6,547 bases of DNA from an uncultured Caulobacteraceae bacterium. GTDB taxonomy: Bacteria > Pseudomonadota > Alphaproteobacteria > Caulobacterales > Caulobacteraceae. This document shows positions 1 through 6,219 of the stretch, piece by piece. The stretch lies in contig CALFYB010000224.1 of the NCBI GenBank assembly GCA_937952995.1, positions 1-6,547 on the forward strand, given 5' to 3'. The notes under the pieces were generated by a model. It made no database searches. It saw only the letters and a program-made list of their open reading frames with translations, and was not told where the DNA came from. The position numbers and the translations under genes are program-made. How positions within the stretch are numbered: position 1 is the stretch's first letter; the number at the start of each line of letters is the position of its first letter.

Positions 1-28
1 CTTTCCCTACACGACGCTCTTCCGATCT
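1..28 (+). other. Illumina TruSeq read-1 adapter remnant (non-genomic)
   Basis: The first 28 bases match the 3' portion of the standard Illumina TruSeq universal/read-1 adapter, ending in the diagnostic GCTCTTCCGATCT. Genomic sequence appears to begin at about base 29. The adapter happens to stay open in the reading frame of the downstream epimerase gene, so an automatic gene caller would add about nine false residues (FPTRRSSDL) to that protein. This is an assembly or trimming artefact and carries no biological information. Recognition is by memory of the adapter sequence and is essentially exact. Confidence 0.97.
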
Positions 29-890
29 GGTCGTCGCCTTTGACATCCAATGGTTTGGCAATGAGCTTCAACCGCACGAGAACCTGACCGTTGTTGCAGG
101 CGATGTGCGCGATACCGATTCCATTCCTCTGAAGGGCATGGACGCGATTATCCATCTGGCGTCTGTGGCAAATGACCCTTGCGGGGACCTAGATCCCAAG
201 CTGACATGGGAAATTAGTGCGCTGGCGACCATGCGCCTTGCTGATCGCGCCGTGCGCCACGGCGTGGGACAGTTCATCTATGCCTCGTCCGGCAGCGTCT
301 ACGGGGTCAAGTCGGAACCTGACGTCACCGAAGATCTCGAGCTGGAACCCCTGACGGAATATAACAAGACCAAGATGGTCGCTGAGCGGGTCTTGCTCAG
401 CTATGCGGGGGACATGGCAGTCCAGATTGTGCGCCCAGCGACGGTCTGCGGCGTCAGCCCTCGGATGCGCTTGGATGTGTCGGTCAATATGCTGACTATG
501 CAGGCCCTGACGAACGGGCGCATCACGGTGTTTGGCGGCGATCAGGTGCGGCCCAATATCCATATTGATGACATCACTGACCTCTATGTCTTCTTGCTGA
601 ACAATCCGCAGGTGACCGGGGTCTACAATGCCGGATTTGAGAATGTGTCGATCCGCGACATTGCCGAGCGGGTCACGCGGATCATTCCGGCCGAGATCAT
701 CGTCACGCCTTCAAATGATCCTCGCTCATATCGCCAAAACTCAGACCGGCTATTGGCGACGGGGTTCAAGCCGAGCAAGACGATTGACGATGCGATCAGC
801 GAGATTGTCGCGACTTACCAGCGCGGCGTGCTGAAGGATCAGGACCGCTGGCACAATCTTCGTTGGATGCAGAAGGCTATATCCCAATGA
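29..890 (+). CDS. NAD-dependent epimerase/dehydratase (extended SDR), 5'-truncated
   Basis: This is an extended short-chain dehydrogenase/reductase, probably acting on a nucleotide-activated sugar in the cytoplasm. The frame is open from the contig edge (first full genomic codon at 30); 286 residues are visible. The first Rossmann strand and its GxxGxxG motif are missing, roughly 25-35 residues. Visible features, numbered from base 30: the end of beta-2 (VVAFDIQWFG, residues 1-10), GDVRD (24-28), HLASVAND (42-49), the catalytic Ser region YASSGSVYG (84-92), the catalytic pair Y111-x3-K115 (YNKTK), IVRPATVCG after it, and a substrate-loop segment RPNIHIDDI. The GTG at 105 opens an internal stretch only; it lies after beta-2 and is not a credible start. 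The stop overlaps the next gene's ATG (ATGA). It could be an epimerase, dehydratase or reductase; the substrate is unknown. Confidence 0.93.
871..876 (+). promoter_or_regulatory. Ribosome binding site for the SIS-domain gene
   Basis: AGAAGG lies 10 bases before the ATG at 887 and inside the end of the preceding epimerase gene. It supports ATG 887 over the longer TTG start at 863, which has no purine-rich element upstream. Confidence 0.6.
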
Positions 891-1474
891 CGGCCCCACT
901 TTCTCCAGCTCAAACCTTCGCACTCTATGGCCAAAAGATTCAGGCGGTTCTCGCCACGGCGGATTTTATGCCGGTCGAGACCCTTGCTATTGCCTTACTG
1001 GACTGCTGGAAAACGGGTCGCAGCGTCTATCTCTGTGGCAATGGCGGCAGTGCGGGAAATGCCATCCATCTGGCCAATGATCTCGTCTATGGCGCGGTTG
1101 GCGGGCGGTCTGCCGGTGTCCGTGCCCATGCGCTTCCAGCCAATTCAGCGGTCTTGACCTGTTTGGCCAATGACACCGACTATTCCGAGATCTTTTCGCT
1201 TCAGCTCAAGACCTTTGGACAGCCGGGGGACCTGTTGCTCGTCCTGTCGGGAAGCGGCAATTCACCCAATATCTTGAAGGCGGTTGACGCAGCCAAGGCG
1301 TGTGACATGCAGACCTTTGGCATCCTTGGCTATAGCGGCGGTAAGGCCAAGGCGATGGTTGATGTTCCGATCCATTTTGCCATCGATGACATGCAAATCA
1401 GCGAGGATCTTCAACTGATCGTGGGGCACATGGTCATGCAGTGGCTGATGCAGCAGACGGCCCTGGAGGCCTGA
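887..1474 (+). CDS. SIS-domain sugar-phosphate isomerase, GmhA-like
   Basis: This is a 195-residue single SIS-domain protein resembling sedoheptulose-7-phosphate isomerase (GmhA), the cytoplasmic enzyme that makes heptose 7-phosphate for ADP- or GDP-heptose. Phosphate-binding motifs are clear: CGNGGSAGNAIH (50-61) and LSGSGNSPNI (120-129). GmhA's metal and catalytic residues correspond to H61, D65 (Glu in GmhA), E173 (Gln in GmhA) and H181, so two of the four are conservatively changed. The C-terminal helix reads MQISEDLQLIVGH (169-181), where canonical GmhA has a QExH...H pattern. The ATG at 887 overlaps the upstream stop (ATGA) and has a ribosome site at good spacing; a TTG start at 863 would add eight residues. 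The context argues for supply or isomerisation of a phosphorylated sugar for the same product, but a heptose substrate is not proven. Confidence 0.9.
   Translation: MTAPLSPAQTFALYGQKIQAVLATADFMPVETLAIALLDCWKTGRSVYLCGNGGSAGNAIHLANDLVYGAVGGRSAGVRAHALPANSAVLTCLANDTDYSEIFSLQLKTFGQPGDLLLVLSGSGNSPNILKAVDAAKACDMQTFGILGYSGGKAKAMVDVPIHFAIDDMQISEDLQLIVGHMVMQWLMQQTALEA
1465..1469 (+). promoter_or_regulatory. Ribosome binding site for the second SDR gene
   Basis: GGAGG is placed 9 bases before the GTG at 1479. It lies within the last codons of the SIS gene and decides in favour of the GTG start. Confidence 0.7.
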
Positions 1475-1478
1475 CGGC

Positions 1479-2477
1479 GTGTCCGAACAACCCACCTTTG
1501 TCGTCATTGGCAGCAATTCCTTCTCGGGGGCGAGCTTTGTCAGCCACCTGCTTGGTAAGGGCTACCGGGTCATCGGCATTAGCCGATCGGAGCAGCCTAA
1601 CGATGCCCTTCTGCCTTACCGCTGGCAGCCGGCACCCGGTCAGTTCACGTTCCATCAGCTCGATCTGAACCGGGACCTAACTGAGATCTGTGACCTGCTC
1701 ACCGAAGTACGCCCCGCCTATGTGGTCAATTTTGCGGCTCAAAGCATGGTGGCGGAGAGTTGGGCCAATCCAGACCATTGGTTCATGACCAACCTTGTTT
1801 CGACGGTGCGCCTGCACGACGCCCTTCGTAAGATGGCGTTCTTGAAGCGATATGTGCATATCTCAACACCAGAGGTTTACGGCAGCACCTCTGGCGATGT
1901 CACAGAGAGCGCGGCCTTCAATCCCAGCACGCCCTATGCGGTATCGCGTGCGGCGGCGGATATGAGCCTGCGGACCTTTCATGCGGCCTATGATTTTCCG
2001 GTCGTCTATACCCGGGCCGCTAATGTCTACGGGCCCGGTCAGCAGCTCTACCGCATCATTCCTCGAACCATCCTTTGCATCCGGTCTGGCACCAAGCTGA
2101 TGCTGCATGGGGGAGGGACGTCTCAGCGGTCCTTCATCCATATGGATGATGTGTCAGATGCCACCTTGCGCGTGGCGCTCCATGGCCGGGACGGCGAGAG
2201 TTACCACATTTCGACACCGCGCCAGATCACCATCCGCGAACTGGTAGAGCTGATCTGCGATAGAATGGGCACCCAGCTTGAAGCGGTCGCCGAAGTCGTG
2301 GGCGAGCGGGTCGGCAAGGATGCCGCCTATCAACTCAATAGCGACAAGATCCGCCGTGAGCTGGGATGGGCCGATAGGGTTTCGCTTGAGCAGGGCATTG
2401 AGCAGACCATCTCTTGGGTCGACGCCAACCTCTCGACCTTACAATCCCTTCCCCAATCCTATGTGCATAAGGCGTGA
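1479..2477 (+). CDS. Nucleotide-sugar 4,6-dehydratase/epimerase-like extended SDR
   Basis: This is a complete 332-residue extended SDR, most similar in layout to GDP-mannose or dTDP-glucose 4,6-dehydratases and related epimerases. Features in order: Rossmann glycine motif GSNSFSG (11-17), VIGISRS at the end of beta-2 (31-37), LDLNRD (61-66), NFAAQSMVAESW (84-95), the active-site strand ISTPEVYG (128-135), YAVSR (153-157), TRAANVYGPGQQ (178-189) and RSFIHMDDV (217-225). Two positions are unusual. The SDR catalytic Lys is Arg (Y153-x3-R157), and the dehydratase T-D-E triad reads T-P-E (130-132), keeping Thr and Glu. My recollection is that relatives in polysaccharide loci share the Arg, so it may be a subfamily trait and not a defect. 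The GTG start has GGAGG upstream and follows the SIS gene by 4 bases. The likely substrate is a nucleotide sugar; dehydratase versus epimerase/reductase is unresolved. Confidence 0.92.
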   Translation: MSEQPTFVVIGSNSFSGASFVSHLLGKGYRVIGISRSEQPNDALLPYRWQPAPGQFTFHQLDLNRDLTEICDLLTEVRPAYVVNFAAQSMVAESWANPDHWFMTNLVSTVRLHDALRKMAFLKRYVHISTPEVYGSTSGDVTESAAFNPSTPYAVSRAAADMSLRTFHAAYDFPVVYTRAANVYGPGQQLYRIIPRTILCIRSGTKLMLHGGGTSQRSFIHMDDVSDATLRVALHGRDGESYHISTPRQITIRELVELICDRMGTQLEAVAEVVGERVGKDAAYQLNSDKIRRELGWADRVSLEQGIEQTISWVDANLSTLQSLPQSYVHKA

Positions 2478-3145
2478 AACGGACCATGGGTCAGGAAATC
2501 GATCTGCTCGCAAACTATCCGCGCACCAAGCGCAATGTCGAAGAACGGGGCCAGTCGAAGACGGAAGCCGACCGCGCCTTGGCACGACAGTTTGGCCAAG
2601 CTTTTTTCGACGGTGACCGCTCCCATGGCTATGGCGGCTTTTCCTATAATCCGCGCTTTTGGACCCCCGTCATACCGACCTTTCGAGACCATTTTGATTT
2701 GAAGGCCGGGGACAGGGTCTTGGATGTCGGCTGCGCCAAGGGCTTTATGATGCACGACATGGCAGCCGCGATCCCGGGATTGGTGGTTAAGGGTGTTGAC
2801 GTGTCTGACTATGCCATCGCCAATGCCATGGACGATATGCGGGGCCATGTTCAGGTCGCTAACGCTGTCTCTCTGCCCTTTGCCGACAAGTCCTTTGACG
2901 TCGTGATCTCGATCAACACGATCCATAATCTTGTCGAGGCGGACTGTGCTCGGGCGCTAAAAGAAATTGAGCGGGTCGCAATCCGTGGGGCCTTCATCAC
3001 GGTGGATGCCTATTTCGACGAGGATCAACGCCAGCGGATGGAGGCGTGGAACCTCACGGCCCGGACGATCATGCATGGAGAAACCTGGAAGGCCTTTTTT
3101 GATCAGATCGGCTATACCGGCGATTATTTCTGGTTCATCCCATGA
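2474..3145 (+). CDS. Class I SAM-dependent methyltransferase
   Basis: This is a complete 223-residue Rossmann-fold methyltransferase. SAM-binding motif I is VLDVGCAKG (82-90), an acidic residue ends beta-2 in VKGVDVS (105-111), and the motif IV region is FDVVISINTIHNL (141-153). The long N-terminal part (NYPRTKRN, FFDGDRSHGYGGFSYNPRFW) is not part of the core fold and probably shapes the substrate pocket. No transmembrane segment or signal peptide is seen, so it is cytoplasmic. The GTG at 2474 gives a GTGA overlap with the preceding stop; an in-frame ATG at 2486 would remove four residues and is an equally possible start, since neither has a well-spaced ribosome site. Position among sugar enzymes suggests O- or C-methylation of a sugar intermediate, but it could act on another small molecule. 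The substrate is unknown. Confidence 0.92.
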   Translation: MKRTMGQEIDLLANYPRTKRNVEERGQSKTEADRALARQFGQAFFDGDRSHGYGGFSYNPRFWTPVIPTFRDHFDLKAGDRVLDVGCAKGFMMHDMAAAIPGLVVKGVDVSDYAIANAMDDMRGHVQVANAVSLPFADKSFDVVISINTIHNLVEADCARALKEIERVAIRGAFITVDAYFDEDQRQRMEAWNLTARTIMHGETWKAFFDQIGYTGDYFWFIP

Positions 3146-4131
3146 GCCCAGATCTTTCCCGCCACCTTCTACGAGAAATGATGCGGATAAGGGCCGTCGA
3201 GGAGACCATCGCTGAGCGCTATAGCGAGCAAAAGATGCGCTGCCCGACACACCTGTCGATTGGGCAAGAGGCCCCGGCTGCGGCGGCCGGCGCTGTTCTG
3301 ATGGCCACAGATATGGCCGTGAGCGGCCATCGGGCCCACGCTCACTATCTGGCAAAGGGCGGTAATCTTGCGGCCATGATCGCCGAGATCTACGGAAAGG
3401 TCACCGGCTGTTCGCGCGGCAAGGGCGGCTCGATGCACCTTGTTGATGAAGCGGTCGGGTTTATGGGTTCAACGGCGATTGTGGGCGGAACCGTTCCGGT
3501 AGGGGTGGGACTTGCCCTGTCGCGCGCGATTGCGGCAAGGGGGGAGATCGTTTGTGTCTTTATGGGCGACGCGGTTATGGAAACTGGCGTCTTTTATGAG
3601 TCCGCGAACTTTGCAGCCGTCCATCGGCTTCCTGTTTTGTTTGTCTGCGAGAACAATCTCTATTCGGTCTATTCCCCTCTTGAGGTCAGACAGCCCTCAG
3701 GCCGATCCTTGGCCAACACTGCCGACGCGTTGGGGCTGACCTCGGTATCGGGTGACGGCAACGACGTTTTGGCAAGCTACGACCTTATTAAGGCCGCTGC
3801 TGACCGCGCGCGCGATGGCCAAGGCCCGCAGTTTATAGAACTGGCCACCTATCGTTGGCGCGAACATTGCGGGCCGATGTATGACAACAATATTGGCTAC
3901 CGATCTGAGGCAGAGTTTGAGGCTTGGAAGGCCAAGGATCCGATACCACGACTGACCCTGGCCTTGCAGCGAGACGGAACAATTGACCCGGCGTGGATCG
4001 ATGCCGTGACGCAGGAAATCTGCGCTGAGGTGGAAGAGGCCTTTGTCTTTGCCGAAAAGTCACCCTTTCCCCCGCCTTCTGACGCCTTCACCGATCTCTA
4101 TTCGAAGGAGGTCGTGTCATACCATCGATGA
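3142..4131 (+). CDS. Thiamine-diphosphate-dependent dehydrogenase E1 component, alpha subunit
   Basis: This 329-residue protein is of the E1-alpha family (pyruvate, branched-chain 2-oxoacid and acetoin dehydrogenases), which binds Mg-ThDP at the interface with E1-beta. Features: the conserved histidine segment HRAHAHYLAKGG (63-74), GKGGSMH (93-99), MGSTAIVGGTVPVGVGLA (108-125), the ThDP motif GDA(142-144)-x26-NN(171-172), ENNLYSVYS (170-178) and YRWREHCGP (237-245). The third motif residue is Ala where the textbook motif is GDG. The length is slightly shorter than typical pyruvate dehydrogenase alpha chains, with no N-terminal extension. ATG 3142 overlaps the methyltransferase stop (ATGA); there is no clear ribosome site, so translation probably relies on coupling. 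No E2 (lipoyl) or E3 gene is in the window, which suggests a role outside oxidative decarboxylation, such as acyl transfer in sugar synthesis (inference). Confidence 0.94.
   Translation: MSPDLSRHLLREMMRIRAVEETIAERYSEQKMRCPTHLSIGQEAPAAAAGAVLMATDMAVSGHRAHAHYLAKGGNLAAMIAEIYGKVTGCSRGKGGSMHLVDEAVGFMGSTAIVGGTVPVGVGLALSRAIAARGEIVCVFMGDAVMETGVFYESANFAAVHRLPVLFVCENNLYSVYSPLEVRQPSGRSLANTADALGLTSVSGDGNDVLASYDLIKAAADRARDGQGPQFIELATYRWREHCGPMYDNNIGYRSEAEFEAWKAKDPIPRLTLALQRDGTIDPAWIDAVTQEICAEVEEAFVFAEKSPFPPPSDAFTDLYSKEVVSYHR
4105..4111 (+). promoter_or_regulatory. Strong Shine-Dalgarno-like element before the E1-beta gene
   Basis: AAGGAGG lies in the last codons of the E1-alpha gene, 16 bases before the ATG at 4128. 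That spacing is long; an in-frame ATA codon at 4119 would sit at 7 bases. The element may serve the ATG suboptimally, mark a rare ATA start, or be coincidental, because it encodes Lys-Glu-Val of E1-alpha. Confidence 0.4.
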
Positions 4132-5174
4132 CCTATGCGCAGGCCATTCGAGATGGCCTCTCGGTCGCCTTGGCCCAAGACCCCTCGGTTCTCGTCTATG
4201 GGCTGGGTGTGCCCGATCCAAAGGGCGTCTTTGGCACCACGCTGGATCTGCATAAGGACCACGGACCCTCGCGAGTCTTTGACATGCCGACCTCAGAAAA
4301 TGCCATGACCGGCATTGCGATTGGAGCGGCACTCGGCGGTTTGCGCCCGGTCCTGACCCACCAGCGTCTCGATTTTGCCCTCCTGTCTTTGGATCAGATC
4401 ATCAACAATGCAGCCAAATGGCGCTTCATGTTTGGCGGTAAACGGTCCGTTCCCATAACGATCCGCATGATCTTGGGTCGTGGCTGGGGGCAGGGGCCGA
4501 CCCATTCCCAGAACTTGCAGGCGCTGTTCGCGCAAATACCGGGTCTGTGCGTGGTCAGCCCGACCACACCGGCCGACGCCAAGGGTCTGCTTTTGAGCAG
4601 CATCTTTGGTGAAGACCCTGTGATCTTTCTGGAGCATCGCTGGCTGCACAATGTCAAAGGTGAGGTTCCAGAGGGCGACTACCGGGTGCCGATTGGAAAG
4701 GCCAGCCTGATGCGCTCAGGAACAGAGGTCACAGTCGTGGCCATGTCGCTGATGAGTCTTGAGGCGGTCCACGCCGTCGACCATCTGGCCAAACAGGGCG
4801 TGTCTTGTGATCTGATCGACCTGCGCAGCCTTCGCCCCATCGATTGGCAGATGATCGAGGCGTCCGTCCGGCGCACTGGCCGTCTGCTGGTGTTAGACGG
4901 GGGCCATGAGACCGGCGGTATCGCGGGCGAAATCATCGCTCATATCGTCACCCGCTGCTGGCCAGATCTTCGGGTCGCGCCAATGCGTCTTGCCATGCCA
5001 GACGTGCCTGAGGCCACCAGCCCGGCACTGACAAAAGGCTATCATGTCCGCGCGGAGCATGTTGCAGCAGCGATCACTCAGTTGGTGGGTCGCAATCTGG
5101 AGACAGCCTCCTTGGCCGCCGCGCGCCAATATCCGCATGATGTGCCTGGAGATTGGTTTCAGGGGCCATTTTAG
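4128..5174 (+). CDS. Thiamine-diphosphate-dependent dehydrogenase E1 component, beta subunit (transketolase-like)
   Basis: This complete 348-residue E1-beta chain is the partner of the preceding alpha subunit, expected to form an alpha2-beta2 heterotetramer. It has the pyrimidine-binding domain with the cofactor-activating Glu at E57 (PTSENAMTGIAIGAAL, 54-69), DQIINNAAKWRFMFGG (89-104), the active-site histidine segment GPTHSQNL (123-130) and IPGLCVVSPTTPADAKGL (137-154). The transketolase C-terminal domain follows, with VTVVAMSLMS (201-210), DLRSLRPIDW (231-240) and LDGGHETGG (256-264). The last residues (DVPGDWFQGPF) extend past the domain core. The ATG forms an ATGA overlap with the alpha stop, which favours equimolar, coupled synthesis. 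Because no lipoyl-acyltransferase is nearby, the pair may catalyse a non-dehydrogenase C-C bond reaction. A function within a conventional 2-oxoacid dehydrogenase with E2/E3 elsewhere cannot be excluded. Confidence 0.95.
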   Translation: MTYAQAIRDGLSVALAQDPSVLVYGLGVPDPKGVFGTTLDLHKDHGPSRVFDMPTSENAMTGIAIGAALGGLRPVLTHQRLDFALLSLDQIINNAAKWRFMFGGKRSVPITIRMILGRGWGQGPTHSQNLQALFAQIPGLCVVSPTTPADAKGLLLSSIFGEDPVIFLEHRWLHNVKGEVPEGDYRVPIGKASLMRSGTEVTVVAMSLMSLEAVHAVDHLAKQGVSCDLIDLRSLRPIDWQMIEASVRRTGRLLVLDGGHETGGIAGEIIAHIVTRCWPDLRVAPMRLAMPDVPEATSPALTKGYHVRAEHVAAAITQLVGRNLETASLAAARQYPHDVPGDWFQGPF

Positions 5175-5213
5175 CGGCAAACAGACCCACCGCACTCGCT
5201 TACCGATGTGATC

Positions 5214-6206
5214 TCATGAATTACGGCCCAGATATTTGAACCAGGTACGGGTTGCGCTTTCGATGTTGGATGGATCCCAGACCGGCGCGTCGCGCCAGTT
5301 CTCGATCACATCCAGCATATTTTGTACGCCCTGTTCGAGACTGACCTGGGGGCTCCAGGGAAGCAGTTGTTTGATTTTGGCCGTGTCGGCAAAGGTGCAA
5401 TCAGGTTCGCCTGGACGCCTGGGGATATGCACCTTCTCACCGCCTAGCAGGCTCACCAAATAGTTGACGCTGTAGTGATTGCCGCTCCCAACGTTTATGG
5501 CCTCGCCACTCACCTCTGACTGAGCCGCTTGCACAAAGGCGTTGGCAACGTCCGTCACATAGGTGAAATCCCGAGTCTGTTGGCCGTCACCAACCACGGT
5601 AAATGGTTTCCCCTTCAGCTTCTGAGCCAAGAAAACCCCAAACACCGCGCCATAGGCTCCTGAGGTTCGCGAACGGGGGCCGTAGACATTGAACAGACGA
5701 AGCGAGACAGCCGCCAGCTTGTAAACCTGCGCCCAATGGAGCACCAGCTCCTCGCCCATATACTTGGTCAGGGCGTAGGGATACTGGGGCTCGATCGGTG
5801 CGGTTTCCGGCGTTGGATATTGGCTAGGAATGCCATAGCTCGAAGAGGAAGCCGCGTAGATTAAGCGTTTCACGCCAGCATCCCGGGCGCACTGCAAAAC
5901 GTTCAGCGTCCCAACAACATTGTTCTGGAAATAGGTATCTGGCCGCTCGATCGAGGGCACAATGTCGGCAATTCCGGCTAGGTGGAACACCCAGTCGATG
6001 TCGGTGAAGGCATCAATGATCTGCTCGCGGTTGACGATATCGGCAGTGACCACACGCAGCATCGGGTGATTGTCGAACGAAGCAACATTGGCCAGACGAC
6101 CACAGGACAGGTTGTCCAAAATGGTGACTTCATGCCCCTGCAACAGCAATTGTTCGGCGAGATGGCTACCAATGAAGCCGCAGCCGCCTGTAACGAGTGT
6201 TTTCAC
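5214..6206 (-). CDS. NAD-dependent epimerase, UDP-hexose 4-epimerase-like extended SDR
   Basis: This complete 330-residue extended SDR has every canonical element: Rossmann motif TGGCGFIG (6-13), the NAD-ribose acidic residue in LDNLSCG (30-36), HLAGIADIVPS (75-85), the catalytic Ser region AASSSSYG (118-125), Y144-x3-K148 (YALTK), RLFNVYGPRSR (170-180), TRDFTYVTDV (211-220) and the substrate-loop RRPGEPD (263-269). It is closest in style to UDP-glucose/GlcNAc 4-epimerases of polysaccharide loci, though the C-terminal WFKYLG tail suggests a distinct subgroup. The GTG start at 6206 immediately precedes the first beta strand (MKTLVTGG), leaving no room for an earlier start. It follows the radical-SAM gene by 13 bases and is probably cotranscribed with it. 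It converges on the E1-beta gene, with 39 bases between stops. The exact sugar is unknown. Confidence 0.94.
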   Translation of the reverse strand: MKTLVTGGCGFIGSHLAEQLLLQGHEVTILDNLSCGRLANVASFDNHPMLRVVTADIVNREQIIDAFTDIDWVFHLAGIADIVPSIERPDTYFQNNVVGTLNVLQCARDAGVKRLIYAASSSSYGIPSQYPTPETAPIEPQYPYALTKYMGEELVLHWAQVYKLAAVSLRLFNVYGPRSRTSGAYGAVFGVFLAQKLKGKPFTVVGDGQQTRDFTYVTDVANAFVQAAQSEVSGEAINVGSGNHYSVNYLVSLLGGEKVHIPRRPGEPDCTFADTAKIKQLLPWSPQVSLEQGVQNMLDVIENWRDAPVWDPSNIESATRTWFKYLGRNS

Positions 6207-6219
6207 TTATGCGTCTTTT

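Noticed and set aside
105..107. GTG at 105 as the start of the first epimerase
   Set aside because: The frame stays open and clearly homologous upstream to base 30 (VVAFDIQWFGN and NLTVVAGD precede it), so the gene is truncated by the contig end and does not start there.
189..563. Minus-strand open frame of 124 codons opposite the first epimerase
   Set aside because: It is antisense to a clear SDR, its residues show no recognisable domain, and it is typical of shadow frames in GC-rich genes.
863..886. TTG start at 863 extending the SIS gene by eight residues
   Set aside because: It has no ribosome site and would overlap the upstream gene by 28 bases, whereas ATG 887 gives an ATGA overlap with AGAAGG 10 bases upstream.
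2459..2926. Minus-strand open frame of 155 codons opposite the methyltransferase
   Set aside because: The sense frame has unmistakable SAM motifs; the antisense product shows no recognisable motif and no ribosome site was evident.
2957..3355. Minus-strand open frame of 132 codons across the methyltransferase/E1-alpha junction
   Set aside because: It is antisense to two well-supported coupled genes, with an Arg/Pro/Ser-rich composition typical of spurious frames.
5174..5193. Short GCGG/CCGC inverted repeat as an intrinsic terminator
   Set aside because: A four-base stem with a 12-base loop and no adjacent T-run is too weak to call.
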